Of a stretch of DNA of 64,000 bases, positions 24,205 to 32,575 are shown one piece after another. A program made the translations under genes and the position numbers. The DNA is from an uncultured Desulfovibrio sp. (GTDB lineage Bacteria > Desulfobacterota > Desulfovibrionia > Desulfovibrionales > Desulfovibrionaceae): assembly GCA_934546745.1 (NCBI GenBank), contig CAKTDV010000012.1, forward strand, positions 1 to 64,000, written 5' to 3'. The notes beneath the pieces were generated by a model. It was given only the letters and a program-made list of their open reading frames with translations. It searched no databases and was not told the DNA's origin. Within the stretch, counting starts at the first letter, position 1; each line of letters begins with the position of its first letter.

Positions 24205-25188
24205 TCAGCCCAGAGCCGCCAAAACGTCGTCCAAGGCCCGCGCGCAGCCTTCCACGGCCAGCGCGGGCGTCTCACAGTGTGGATCGTTCAGGGCGCGTTG
24301 CATGGCCGATGCCGCCTCCATCAGCGTCGCCGCGCCCAGACAGGGCGCGGCCACTTCCAGCAGGCGTCCGAGATGCGACAGCTCCGCCACGGCACCCCTG
24401 GCGAACAGGCGTCCCATAAGGGCGGGCGCTTCCAGAAAGGTCTGGCGGAACAGACCCGCCGTGATGTGGACGGCTTCGCTGTGGACCTCCATGTAGCGAC
24501 GCCCCTTCTCAAGGTCAACGACCTCCGGCGCGGGCGGGGAAGGCGGCAGGGCGGGCGCGCCCTCACGGGCCAGCTCCCCGGCGCTCAGATGCGTATCGCG
24601 CGCCTCTTCCGGCCGCAGGCCCTGCCAGCGTTCCCGGAGAAAACGGGACAGGCGCGCCAGATCGCCGTACCGGCGCAGCGTCCAGAGCAGCAGGACGGAA
24701 AAAAACAGGGCGTTCAAAGCAAAACGCACGGCTTCCGCGCGCACGGCCAGCGCGCATTCCTCTCTGGTCAGACGGCGGGACATATAGATTTCCACACTGC
24801 CTACGGGGCGGCCCTCTTCCTTGATCTGGCTCATGCCCTGCACGGTCTCTTCCATGATTTCGCCGTCCCAGGGCACGGGCTCCCACTGATGGTTGCGCCG
24901 CATGCCGGCCTGGGCCCCCTGCGCCGCCTGCACGCGAACGCCGTAAACGCGATCGTCGTCCATGGCCACATCGACAGCCACCAGCGCCGCCGCCGCTCCG
25001 GGGCTTCCGCCTGAGAGGGAAAGCAGCCCCGCGACGCGCGCCGCCGCGCGCCCGGCCTCGCTCAGCAGGCGGGCTTCCGCGTCCGTCCGGTACTGCCAGA
25101 TGGCCCACAGCCCCTGACCCGCCATCAGCAGCATGGCGCAAAGCCATATTCCCAACACCATCCAGCGACGTTGCTGCCGTCGTTCCAT
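24205..25188 (-). CDS. Membrane protein, sensor-like with degenerate HPt-like C-terminus
   Basis: A 327-residue protein with an N-terminal membrane helix (about 9-29) and a periplasmic domain of about 120 residues. A second helix (about 155-172) and a cytosolic helical C-terminal half follow. The layout resembles a two-transmembrane sensor. The C-terminal helices (LGRLLEVAAPCLGAATLMEA) recall a histidine phosphotransfer domain, but the position aligned with the phospho-His is Arg by my alignment. The nearby His sits three residues off. It lies between murJ and ftsY. Function is unknown, and family assignment is weak. Confidence 0.7.
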   Translation of the reverse strand: MERRQQRRWMVLGIWLCAMLLMAGQGLWAIWQYRTDAEARLLSEAGRAAARVAGLLSLSGGSPGAAAALVAVDVAMDDDRVYGVRVQAAQGAQAGMRRNHQWEPVPWDGEIMEETVQGMSQIKEEGRPVGSVEIYMSRRLTREECALAVRAEAVRFALNALFFSVLLLWTLRRYGDLARLSRFLRERWQGLRPEEARDTHLSAGELAREGAPALPPSPPAPEVVDLEKGRRYMEVHSEAVHITAGLFRQTFLEAPALMGRLFARGAVAELSHLGRLLEVAAPCLGAATLMEAASAMQRALNDPHCETPALAVEGCARALDDVLAALG

Positions 25189-25246
25189 ATATTGTCACTC
25201 CGTTGGCGGAACAGGCCGCCCTCTCCGCGTTCGTCTTTTCCTCTGC

Positions 25247-26827
25247 CTACCGCCACAGAATACGCCACACGGCCAGCGCGGCGGCATCACGCAGAAGAAG
25301 GAGCGCCGCCGCCCATGCGCCCGCGCCCGCGGCGCAGGCCAGCGTCAGAACCAACGCCCGGAAGAGTCCGCCCGTCACGGGAACAGGCGGACAGACCAGC
25401 GCCCCCCAGGCCGCAAGCCCGGCCGCCGCCGCCGCAATGCAGGCACGCGCCATGTCCGCCGCGCATACCGGCCGATCCCAAGGCTGGCCGCAACGCAGAC
25501 GACGGCGCCGGAGCGCCTTCCAGAGAAAAAGCGCATGGGCCACCATACCGGCGCTCACGGCCAGCGCCGGAGCGCCCGCCTCCAGCGGCGGGGGCAGGAC
25601 ATGGATCAGGACAATGCCCGTTGCCACCGTGACGGCGACGGCCCCCAAGGCGCCCCCCGCCGCGGCGCGCCACGCTCCCGCCGCCGTACAGGCGGCCAGC
25701 AGCGGGCGGGCGGCGGCGCAGGCGGGAAGGCCCGGCAGGGAACCCCAGAGGGCCATCACGCAGGCCCGCGCGGCTTCGTCATCAAATGCGCCGTGCCCCA
25801 GCAGCAGCGCCACCAGTTCCGGCCCCACAGCCGCCAGCCCGGCGGCTGCGGCAAGGCTGAAAGGAATGGCAAGACGCAGGGCCGCGCCGATCTGCGCGTC
25901 AAAGCCCGCCCAGTCTCCCGACGCCGCCAGCCGGCTCAGGCTGGGCAGGCCGGCCATGCCCAGACACACGCCCACAACGCCCAACGGCACTTCCATGAGA
26001 CGTTCCGCATAGTACAGGGCGGCCACGCTGCCGGGCGTCCCCAACGAGGCCAGCGTCATGGCCGCCAGCGCCGCCAGCTGCGGCGCGGCCGCGCCCAGAA
26101 TCCCCGGAGGCAGACGCCGCAGGCAGGCCGACGCCACACTCCCCACACGCCGCCCGTCCGCGGGACGGCAGGGTGGCGATCCGGCGAAGAGACGGCGCGC
26201 GGCCAGCGCCTGCACAAGCCACTGCACAAGGCCAGCGCAGGTCAGGCCAACGGCCAGCAGCACGGCGGCATCGCCCAGCCCCAGCGCCGCGGCGGCGGCA
26301 AAGAGCAACAGTACGCCATTGAAAACCAGTGGGGAGACGGCGGGCCAGAAAAACGCACCCCCGCTGTGGAGAACGGCCATGCTGACGGCCGCCATGATGG
26401 CGAAATCGGCATAGGGCAGACACAGGCGGAAGAGCGGGGAGGCCAGCTCCTTTCCCTCCGGGCTGAGCCCAGGCGCAAGGATATCCAGCAGCCAGGGCGA
26501 GGCCAGCCAGCCAGCCGCCAGCAGCAGCGCCAGCAGCCCGCCAAGGCGTACCGCCACCGCGCGGGCCAGTTCCCCGCCCGCGCCGGGACGGACACGATCC
26601 CGCCGGACGAAGGCCGCCGTCAGCGTCATGGACAGCGATCCCTCGGCCAGCAGGCGGCGCAACAGATGCGGCACACGCATGGCGGCCACCAGCGCGTCGG
26701 CGACGGGGCCGCCGCCCAGCAGCCAAGCCATGGCCATGTCCCGCGCCAGCCCCATCAGCCGTGACAGAACCGTGCATCCTCCCAGAAAGAGGCTGGCGCG
26801 CGCCAGCGATGGGCCCCGCGGCGGCAT
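25247..26827 (-). CDS. murJ: Lipid II flippase MurJ
   Basis: A 526-residue polytopic MviN/MurJ-family protein that flips lipid II across the inner membrane for peptidoglycan synthesis. It has about 14 hydrophobic segments, the N-terminal signature LSRLMGLARDMAMAWLLG and the conserved VADALVAAMRVPHLLRRLLAEGS-type region around residues 42-64. The YYAERLMEVPLGVVGVCLG segment around 276-294 is also present. The composition is extremely Ala/Leu-rich, as its GC content dictates. queF lies 12 bp upstream on the same strand. Confidence 0.93.
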   Translation of the reverse strand: MPPRGPSLARASLFLGGCTVLSRLMGLARDMAMAWLLGGGPVADALVAAMRVPHLLRRLLAEGSLSMTLTAAFVRRDRVRPGAGGELARAVAVRLGGLLALLLAAGWLASPWLLDILAPGLSPEGKELASPLFRLCLPYADFAIMAAVSMAVLHSGGAFFWPAVSPLVFNGVLLLFAAAAALGLGDAAVLLAVGLTCAGLVQWLVQALAARRLFAGSPPCRPADGRRVGSVASACLRRLPPGILGAAAPQLAALAAMTLASLGTPGSVAALYYAERLMEVPLGVVGVCLGMAGLPSLSRLAASGDWAGFDAQIGAALRLAIPFSLAAAAGLAAVGPELVALLLGHGAFDDEAARACVMALWGSLPGLPACAAARPLLAACTAAGAWRAAAGGALGAVAVTVATGIVLIHVLPPPLEAGAPALAVSAGMVAHALFLWKALRRRRLRCGQPWDRPVCAADMARACIAAAAAGLAAWGALVCPPVPVTGGLFRALVLTLACAAGAGAWAAALLLLRDAAALAVWRILWR

Positions 26828-26839
26828 GGCATCTTCCCG

Positions 26840-27340
26840 CTACGGGCGGTGAGGGTCGGCCTCGGCGCGCCAGGCGGCCACGGCGGCGCGCACACGGACG
26901 TCCTGTTCCTCGGGCATGGCCTTGAATTCCTCGGCAAAGACATGGATGCGCGTTCCACCACGCGGCGCGAACAGCCCCTTGACACGGCACCAGCACGGAT
27001 CGAGCAGGGCCAGCATATCCTCCAGAACCGTATTGGCGATAGTCTCCATGAAGGACTGATGATTGCGGAAGGCGAACATATAGAGCTTGAAGCTCTTGGA
27101 TTCCACGCACAGCCGGTCGGGAACGTATTCCAGCGAAATACAGCCCATATCCGGCTGCCCCGTCACCGGGCACAGGGAAGTAAATTCGGGAAAGCTGATG
27201 CTGATCACATAGGGGCGCTTCGGATAGCAGTTGGGGAAGGCTTCCAGCAGCTCCACGGAAGGTCCGCCGGAGGGACTCGGCATCTTGCCGGTTCCGAGCG
27301 TGCGCAGCATGGCGGTCTGATCCTGACTACGGGTGGTCAT
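26840..27340 (-). CDS. queF: NADPH-dependent 7-cyano-7-deazaguanine reductase QueF
   Basis: QueF reduces preQ0 to preQ1 in queuosine synthesis. The 166 residues start at MTTRSQDQTAMLRTLG behind TAAGGA. The single-domain (unimodular) type is recognised by SLCPVTGQPDMG with the catalytic Cys, and by the QueF motif ESKSFKLYMFAFRNHQSF. The other pathway genes queD and queE lie 16 kb away at 43761-44986. queC and folE are not in the window. No preQ1 riboswitch was recognised upstream. Instead a diverged copy of the lepB/selD promoter module is present. Confidence 0.96.
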   Translation of the reverse strand: MTTRSQDQTAMLRTLGTGKMPSPSGGPSVELLEAFPNCYPKRPYVISISFPEFTSLCPVTGQPDMGCISLEYVPDRLCVESKSFKLYMFAFRNHQSFMETIANTVLEDMLALLDPCWCRVKGLFAPRGGTRIHVFAEEFKAMPEEQDVRVRAAVAAWRAEADPHRP

Positions 27341-27367
27341 ACGTATCCTTACGGTAGAATATCTCAA

Positions 27368-27425
27368 TTTCAAACGTGACGCCGCCCGCGCCACGGGCCG
27401 GGAAAAGGGCGCGTTTGTTCCGCAG
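27368..27425 (-). repeat. Diverged copy C of the promoter module upstream of queF
   Basis: On the minus strand it reads GGCGGCGTCACGTTTGAAA near its gene-proximal end, matching GGCGCCACTTTTGACG (selD) and CAGCGTAACTTTTGAAA (lepB). The distal hairpin is degraded. It lies 28 bp from the queF start. Confidence 0.4.
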
Positions 27426-27456
27426 GAAGGGAAAACGGCGGCGTCTCCTCTCCGAC

Positions 27457-27485
27457 TTGTAACGCAAAGCCATACGGGCTACAAT
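27457..27485 (+). promoter_or_regulatory. Promoter of the mog-ubiA-darP operon
   Basis: TTGTAA (27457-27462), a 17-bp spacer and TACAAT (27480-27485) lie 107 bp before the GTG start of the mog-like gene. This is the best sigma70-like match in the divergent queF/mog gap. Confidence 0.6.
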
Positions 27486-27591
27486 AGGCCCCATCCGTGC
27501 GGAATGCCCCTCCCCCAACCTGTGGGCCATCCCGCCCGCACCGCGGCGGCACGGGTTTTTCCGCGCCGCTTTTTCACCGGAGGAAACGCCT

Positions 27592-28362
27592 GTGCCGCAC
27601 TGCCTTCTGAGCGCCGCCTCGGCGGGCGATACGCGACCCCTGATCCCGGAGACCTTTCGCGGGGCCGGTATGCCGCATCACCGTATGGCTTCCGGCCCTC
27701 TCCCCACGTTGCCCGCGGGTACGGGGCTCTTTGACAATGACGGCACGGAACGGCTGCGCGTCACTGGACGCGTCTGGCTGCCGGGCACGCCCCATGCCCT
27801 TCCCTGCCCGCTGCTGACGGCCCTTGACACCCTTCCGGCGGGCGAGACGCGGCTTCACACCCGCAAGAAAGGGCGCAGCCTTGCCTGGATCACACTGTCG
27901 GATAAGGGATCGCGGGGCTTGCGCGACGACGCCAGCGGCCCGGCCATAGCGACCGCGGTAGGCGAAGCCCTGCCCCTGTGCCATGCCCAGGGCTTTCTTC
28001 TGCCAGACGACGCCCCCTCCCTGCGGGCCCTGCTGCTGGAACTGGCGCTGGGGCAACACTACGATCTCATCTGCACCAGCGGTGGCACGGGCGTAGGCCC
28101 GCGCGACGTCACGCCACAGGCCGTCGCCCCCCTGCTGGACAGCGAACTGCCCGGCTTTGCCACGGCCATGATGCTGGAAAGCCTGAAAAAGACGCCGCAC
28201 GCCGCCATTTCCCGCGCCGTCTGCGGGATCATCGGCCAGAGTCTCGTCATCACCCTGCCGGGGAGCCGCAAGGCGGTCCTGGAAAATCTCGCCGCCGTGC
28301 TGCCTGCCCTGCCGCACGCGCTGGACAAACTTCACGGCGATCCCGCCGATTGCGGAGGTTAG
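27592..28362 (+). CDS. MogA/MoaB-type molybdenum cofactor protein with N-terminal extension
   Basis: A 256-residue protein whose residues about 95-250 are a MogA/MoaB molybdopterin adenylyltransferase domain: SLAWITLSDKGSRG, TSGGTGVGPRDVTPQAV and LPGSRKAVLENLAAVLPALP. It adenylylates molybdopterin before molybdenum or tungsten insertion. The first about 93 residues have no recognised domain and include a small beta-like segment (GTERLRVTGRVWLPG). GTG 27592 is chosen because of the strong GGAGGAAACGCCT before it. It precedes the prenyltransferase by 4 bp. Confidence 0.88.
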   Translation: MPHCLLSAASAGDTRPLIPETFRGAGMPHHRMASGPLPTLPAGTGLFDNDGTERLRVTGRVWLPGTPHALPCPLLTALDTLPAGETRLHTRKKGRSLAWITLSDKGSRGLRDDASGPAIATAVGEALPLCHAQGFLLPDDAPSLRALLLELALGQHYDLICTSGGTGVGPRDVTPQAVAPLLDSELPGFATAMMLESLKKTPHAAISRAVCGIIGQSLVITLPGSRKAVLENLAAVLPALPHALDKLHGDPADCGG

Positions 28363-28366
28363 TCAC

Positions 28367-29248
28367 ATGCCCGCCCTTCAGACGCCCTTTGGCAACTTCG
28401 CGGCCATCTGCCGCATGATCAAAATCGAGCACTCCGTCTTCGCGCTGCCCTACGCCTATGCCGGGGCCGTGCTGGCGGCGGACGGCATACCGCCTACGGG
28501 ACTACTCATAGCCCTGACCGTCGCCATGATCGGCGTGCGCTCCTTTGCCATGGCCTTCAACCGCATCATGGATCTCCCTTTTGACAGCGAAAATCCGCGC
28601 ACCTGGAATCGGCCGCTGGTCACGGGGGAAATCACCGTCCAGCAGACGCGGTCGTTCTGCGGCCTCATGGCCTTTGTCTTCATCTTTGCCTGCGCATTTC
28701 TCAATCAGCTCTGCCTGTACCTGTCCATCCCCGCCCTGCTCTTTGCCGCGGCCTACAGCTTTACCAAGCGTTTTTCGCCCCTCTGCCACTATTGGCTGGG
28801 CGCGACGCTGGGCCTTGCGCCGGTGGCGGGCTGGCTGGCCGTCTCACCCGACAGCCTCGGCATGCCCGCCGTGCTGCTCTTCTTTGCCGTCACCTTCTGG
28901 ACGGCCGCATTTGACATCTACTACTCCTTTCAGGATTATGAGTTCGATGTGGCCTTTGATCTCTATTCCGTGCCAGCCGTCTATGGCCCCGACACAGCCA
29001 TGGCCATTGCCGGACTCTCCCACGCGGTGACGTCCATCTTCCTGCTGCTGACGGGCTATGCCGCCAATCTGGGTTGGGCGTGGTACGCCGTCTGGCTGAT
29101 CATCTCCGCCGTGCTGTTCTGGGAACACAGGCTGGTGCGGCCGGACGATCTGCGCCAGATCAACATGGCCTTCTTCACCCTTAACGGCGTCGTGTCCATC
29201 GTCATGCTGATCGGCGTCCTTCTGGGAGTCCTGCTCCGTGCCGCGTAA
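28367..29248 (+). CDS. UbiA-family prenyltransferase (MqnP-like, menaquinone synthesis)
   Basis: A 293-residue integral membrane prenyltransferase with about 8-9 helices. The first Asp-rich motif is NRIMDLPFDSENPRT, where Mg and prenyl diphosphate bind. The second lies around YYSFQDYEFDVAFDLYSVP. Sequence near the first motif resembles the UbiA-like enzyme of the futalosine menaquinone pathway (MqnP) more than Ubi-type, which fits an anaerobe. This is judged by eye. Start ATG 28367 follows GGAGG. It overlaps darP by 11 bp. Confidence 0.88.
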   Translation: MPALQTPFGNFAAICRMIKIEHSVFALPYAYAGAVLAADGIPPTGLLIALTVAMIGVRSFAMAFNRIMDLPFDSENPRTWNRPLVTGEITVQQTRSFCGLMAFVFIFACAFLNQLCLYLSIPALLFAAAYSFTKRFSPLCHYWLGATLGLAPVAGWLAVSPDSLGMPAVLLFFAVTFWTAAFDIYYSFQDYEFDVAFDLYSVPAVYGPDTAMAIAGLSHAVTSIFLLLTGYAANLGWAWYAVWLIISAVLFWEHRLVRPDDLRQINMAFFTLNGVVSIVMLIGVLLGVLLRAA

Positions 29249-29822
29249 AAAAACCGTACAATGGCGCGCCAGCGGCGACATCACGGACACCGGGGAAAGC
29301 CTGAGCCGTTCGGCCAGGAAACGCCGGAGCACGGCCCTGCAGACGCTGGGCGAACGGCTGACGGAGCTGGCTCCCGGAGTGCGCGCGGCACTCCCCCTCT
29401 CCCCGGATCTGGAAGAGGCGCTCCGCCTCTACGACAGCATCCGCGACAGGGAAGGCCGCCGCAGGCAACGGCAGTATATCGGCCGCCTCATGCGGGACGT
29501 CGACGCGGAACCCATCGAGGCGGCCCTTGCCGCCCGTACCGCCGCCCATCAGGCGGACGCGGCCCTGCACCGCCGGGCAGAACAGTGGCGTTCCGCCCTG
29601 TTGGATGCCACCACGGCACAACTGCCGGAGCTGCTGCGCCGCTGCCTGCCCGACGCGGACACCGCCACACGGGAAGCTCTGGAACGAACGGCGCGGGCCG
29701 CCCGTGAGGAAGCCCCCGCCGGGCCGCCCCACGCCCGCCGCGCCCTTTTCCGGGCACTCATGGCCGCCCTGCGAGCCGCCGACAGCCCGCAAGGAGAACA
29801 ATGCTCCCGGAAGGAAGCATGA
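29238..29822 (+). CDS. darP: Ribosome-associated protein DarP (DUF615)
   Basis: A 194-residue, strongly charged helical protein of the YjgA/DUF615 family, linked to late 50S assembly. Typical segments are MPRKKTVQWRASGDITDTGE, SLSRSARKRRSTALQTLGE and EGRRRQRQYIGRLMRDVD, the last being the family core. The GTG start lies within the end of the prenyltransferase gene (11-bp overlap), so translation is coupled. The C-terminal 60 residues are less conserved and rich in Ala/Arg. Confidence 0.9.
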   Translation: MPRKKTVQWRASGDITDTGESLSRSARKRRSTALQTLGERLTELAPGVRAALPLSPDLEEALRLYDSIRDREGRRRQRQYIGRLMRDVDAEPIEAALAARTAAHQADAALHRRAEQWRSALLDATTAQLPELLRRCLPDADTATREALERTARAAREEAPAGPPHARRALFRALMAALRAADSPQGEQCSRKEA

Positions 29823-29889
29823 TCTGTACGGACGGGAAGGAAAAAGACAGCCCGACTACGAACCCACACAAAACAAAGGGAGCGCAGGT

Positions 29890-30144
29890 ATGTCCATGAC
29901 CCCCCCAAAAAAAACGGGGAAGCCGCGCACAGGAAAAAACAGGCAGCGCGGCTACCACATCTCCATCCAGTGCCAAAAGGCGGAATACGACACCATCACC
30001 GAGATCGCGGAAAAGCTAGGCATTTCCCGTGAGCAGGTGGTCAGGAACGTCATCATGAAACACCTGCACAATGAAAAAAATAAGCTGTTGTCCGCCAAAG
30101 CAAACCAACCAGTCCAGCCAAGCCCCCCAGACCAACCCGTCTAG
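29890..30144 (+). CDS. Small ribbon-helix-helix-like protein
   Basis: An 84-residue protein starting MSMTPPKKTGKPRTG behind AAAGGGAGC. A basic N-terminal tail of about 22 residues leads to YHISIQCQKAEYDTITEIAE and KLGISREQVVRNVIMKHLHN. That strand-helix-helix order is expected of a ribbon-helix-helix DNA-binding fold. No partner toxin gene adjoins it, so an antitoxin role is not supported. It lies 67 bp after darP. Function is otherwise unknown. Confidence 0.7.
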   Translation: MSMTPPKKTGKPRTGKNRQRGYHISIQCQKAEYDTITEIAEKLGISREQVVRNVIMKHLHNEKNKLLSAKANQPVQPSPPDQPV

Positions 30145-30222
30145 GCTGCTAACGCGAACACACGCCAAGACCAGCAGCCCCGGCGGCGAAAACCGCCACA
30201 GAAAAATTTTTGAAAAAACCGC

Positions 30223-30251
30223 TTGACGCCCGGAGGGTTTTCCCGTAGAAC
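30223..30251 (+). promoter_or_regulatory. tRNA-Thr promoter
   Basis: TTGACG (30223-30228), a 17-bp spacer and TAGAAC (30246-30251) lie 21 bp before the mature tRNA 5' end. Confidence 0.65.
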
Positions 30252-30272
30252 CTCTTCTGTCGAGAGCGACAT

Positions 30273-30348
30273 GCCCTTGTAGCTCAGTCGGTAGAGTGCA
30301 TCCTTGGTAAGGATGAGGTCACCAGTTCAATCCTGGTCAAGGGCTCCA
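30273..30348 (+). tRNA. tRNA-Thr (anticodon GGU)
   Basis: A standard cloverleaf: acceptor GCCCTTG/CAAGGGC, discriminator T, encoded CCA, anticodon stem CATCC/GGATG with loop TTGGTAA (anticodon GGT) and T-arm loop TTCAATC. It has its own promoter and terminator. Confidence 0.97.
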
Positions 30349-30356
30349 GAGAAAAT

Positions 30357-30390
30357 AAAACGTCCGTGGAAACATGGACGTTTTTTTATT
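30357..30390 (+). terminator. Terminator of tRNA-Thr
   Basis: AAAACGTCC pairs with GGACGTTTT around a 10-nt loop and runs into TTTATT, starting 9 bp after the tRNA. Confidence 0.85.
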
Positions 30391-30422
30391 CCTCCTTCCC
30401 TTCTTACCCCACTGTATCCGTC

Positions 30423-30770
30423 ATGCAACTGCCCGTTCCCGCCGTCACCATCGGCCTACTGCTCTGCTCCAACATCTTCATGACGTTCGCCTGGTACGGG
30501 CATCTCCGGCACAGGGGGTCCGCCCTGCCGCTGGTCATCCTTGCCAGCTGGGGCATCGCCTTTTTCGAATACCTGCTCCAGGTGCCCGCCAACCGCATCG
30601 GCTACGGCTATTTCAACGCCGCCGAACTCAAGACCATTCAGGAAATCGTCTCCCTCAGCGTTTTCTGTTTCTTTTCCGTGTTCTATCTGCACGAGCCCCT
30701 GCGCTGGAACTATATCGTCGGGTTTGCCCTTATCGTGCTGGCCGCCTGGGTCATCTTCAAACAATGGTAG
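30423..30770 (+). CDS. DMT-superfamily membrane protein (DUF486)
   Basis: A 115-residue protein with four hydrophobic helices, matching the small DUF486 family. The family pattern FMTFAWYGHLRHR, SWGIAFFEYLLQVPANRIGY and SLSVFCFFSVFYLHEPLRWN is clear. ATG 30423 is chosen since earlier in-frame starts fall within the tRNA terminator hairpin. Substrate is unknown. Homodimers of such four-helix proteins could form a small transporter. It is 12 bp before the TSUP permease. Confidence 0.85.
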   Translation: MQLPVPAVTIGLLLCSNIFMTFAWYGHLRHRGSALPLVILASWGIAFFEYLLQVPANRIGYGYFNAAELKTIQEIVSLSVFCFFSVFYLHEPLRWNYIVGFALIVLAAWVIFKQW

Positions 30771-30782
30771 GAGGCGGAGAAC

Positions 30783-31547
30783 ATGATCACCACAAGCGTT
30801 CTCGCCATCTGCACGCTGGCGGCCCTGCTGGCGGGCTGTATCGACGCCGTTGCCGGAGGGGGCGGGCTCATCACCCTCCCCGCGCTGCTGCTCACCGGCG
30901 TGCCGCCGCATACGGCGCTGGCCTGCAACAAGGTCAGCGCCTGCCTTGGCACGGCCACGGCGCTTGGCACCTTCGCCCGCAGCGGCCTCGTCGTCTGGAG
31001 GCTTGCCGCCATTGGCGCGGGCTTTGCCCTGGCGGGTTCGGCCATCGGTTCCCGGCTGGCCCTGAGTCTTGACGCCAACACGCTGGGCAAAGTACTCATC
31101 GTCCTTCTGCCCTTTGCCATGATGGCCACGCTGATCCCGCAGAAGGACAGAGCGACGCCGCTGGTCTCCGACGGCCCGCGTTTCTACGTACTCGCCCCGC
31201 TCTGCTGCCTTGGCGTGGGCGTCTACGACGGCTTTTTCGGCCCCGCCACGGGCTGTTTCTTCATTCTGGCCCTGCATCTGCTGGTGCGCGTCCATCTTCT
31301 CCAGGCCAGCGCCACCACCAAGGTACTCAATCTGGCCTCCAACGCGGGCGCGGCCCTCGTCTTCATCCTGAGCGGCGATGTGGTCTGGACGCTGGCCCTC
31401 TGCATGGCCGCCGGTTCCATAACCGGCAACTGGCTGGGAAGCCGCATGGCCATCCGTATCGGCGGCGCGCTTGTCCGGCGGGCGCTGATCGTCTCGCTCT
31501 CCCTGCTCATGATCTCCCTGATCTGGACCTATTTCCTCAAGGGATGA
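30783..31547 (+). CDS. TSUP-family (TauE/SafE) anion permease
   Basis: A 254-residue membrane protein with about 8 helices in two repeats of the TSUP fold. Each repeat starts with a Gly-rich helix: AGCIDAVAGGGGLITLPALL in the first and GVGVYDGFFGPATGCFFIL in the second. The family exports sulfite, sulfonates or other organosulfur anions. The real substrate is not readable here, although sulfur anions are plausible in a sulfate- or sulfonate-respiring host. The start follows TAGGAGG. Confidence 0.9.
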   Translation: MITTSVLAICTLAALLAGCIDAVAGGGGLITLPALLLTGVPPHTALACNKVSACLGTATALGTFARSGLVVWRLAAIGAGFALAGSAIGSRLALSLDANTLGKVLIVLLPFAMMATLIPQKDRATPLVSDGPRFYVLAPLCCLGVGVYDGFFGPATGCFFILALHLLVRVHLLQASATTKVLNLASNAGAALVFILSGDVVWTLALCMAAGSITGNWLGSRMAIRIGGALVRRALIVSLSLLMISLIWTYFLKG

Positions 31548-31554
31548 TGACGGC

Positions 31555-32313
31555 GTGACATCCCCGCTGATTCCGCCGCATCCGCCGCGCCCGGCGCTGC
31601 ATCTGCTGTTCTGCGCCGCGCTCCCGCCGTCGCTGGCGGCCCGGCTGCGGGACTGGACAGCGGCCCGGCTCTCTCCTGAGGATACGGCACACAGAGAACG
31701 TTTTACCGATCCCCAGGCGGCGCGGGCGCGCCTGCTGGCACGGGCGCTGCTGCTTCTTGCCTGCCGCCATGCCTGCCCCGCCCTGCCCGCCACGCTCGTG
31801 GCGATGCCGTCCGGTGCGCCCGCGTTCCGCCGCCTTTCCCCGGAAATGTCTCCAGCGGGGCTACCGCCTGAGGGGATGGAGGCGGCCGTCTCCTTTGCCT
31901 ACAGCCCGCACGCCGTTGCCTGCGGGCTGGCCCTGGGTCCGGCGGGACTGCGTCTGGGCGTCGATCTGGAAGCCGTCGCGTCTCCGCCCCCAGCGCCGCG
32001 CGCCTTCCACAGCGACGAACGCGACGCGACGCCTTGCGAGGCCCTGCGCCGCTGGACCGTCAAGGAAGCTCTGCTGAAGGCCTGGGGGACGGGTCTCACT
32101 CTCGATCCGGCGCGCGTCTCCACAGGGCGTCGCGGGCAACGGCGGGGCGTGTCCGCTCCCTTTCCCGCACTGCCGCCGCTTTTCTGGAACTCGCTGCCGC
32201 TTCCCGGGCACTGGTGTTCCTTCGCGCTCTCACACAGCCTTCCGCTGCGTCTCTCTTGCCTGACGCCCGCCACCGTCGCGGCGGCGCTCCGGGAACCGCG
32301 CCAGTCCTCATAA
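31555..32313 (+). CDS. 4'-phosphopantetheinyl transferase (Sfp-type)
   Basis: A 252-residue enzyme that attaches the CoA phosphopantetheine arm to carrier proteins. The Mg-binding motifs GVDLE (about 135-139) and RRWTVKEALLKAWGTGL (about 165-181) are intact. The start is GTG 31555, 7 bp after the TSUP stop. The first half is poorly conserved, as usual. No polyketide or NRPS genes are nearby, so acyl carrier protein activation is the default role. It is convergent with the Fic remnant. Confidence 0.88.
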   Translation: MTSPLIPPHPPRPALHLLFCAALPPSLAARLRDWTAARLSPEDTAHRERFTDPQAARARLLARALLLLACRHACPALPATLVAMPSGAPAFRRLSPEMSPAGLPPEGMEAAVSFAYSPHAVACGLALGPAGLRLGVDLEAVASPPPAPRAFHSDERDATPCEALRRWTVKEALLKAWGTGLTLDPARVSTGRRGQRRGVSAPFPALPPLFWNSLPLPGHWCSFALSHSLPLRLSCLTPATVAAALREPRQSS

Positions 32314-32530
32314 AAAGAAGATTGCTCGATACCCTTGAAGATGACTTCGCGATAGAGGCTGTTGCCAAAGCGGAAATTGCCCCTGGCAATGTTGACATCG
32401 CGCAACCGCCCGGCAACGTCATAGAGACCGTCAAAGAGATAGGCGTGTATCTCTTGCAGGCCCTGACCGTTCCCCCTTCCAGGCGGTCACAATCACCGCT
32501 TTCAAAAAGACGGACGCCTTGATCAGGCTT
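32310..32530 (-). pseudogene. Fic-family protein remnant (frameshifted and truncated)
   Basis: On the minus strand two frames together read FESGDCDRLEGGTVR, then LQEIHAYLFDGLYDVAGRLR and DVNIARGNFRFGNSLYREVI, ending near IEQSSFYEDW. This is the N-terminal half of a Fic AMP-transferase domain. A one-base loss near 32460-32466 separates the two parts. The catalytic HPFxEGNGR motif that should follow is absent, because the sequence runs into the convergent phosphopantetheinyl transferase gene. The copy is therefore dead. Confidence 0.75.
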
Positions 32531-32575
32531 TGCGGACAAGGCCCATACCTCCCTCCCCACCGCACGGCACACGCC

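Noticed and set aside
27341..27400. preQ1 riboswitch upstream of queF
   Set aside because: No C-rich loop/A-rich tail pseudoknot pattern was seen. The leader is short and occupied by the promoter-module copy.
29527..29889. Upstream extension of the RHH-like gene to 205 residues
   Set aside because: The extra part is darP in a different frame. The ATG at 29890 has its own ribosome-binding site.
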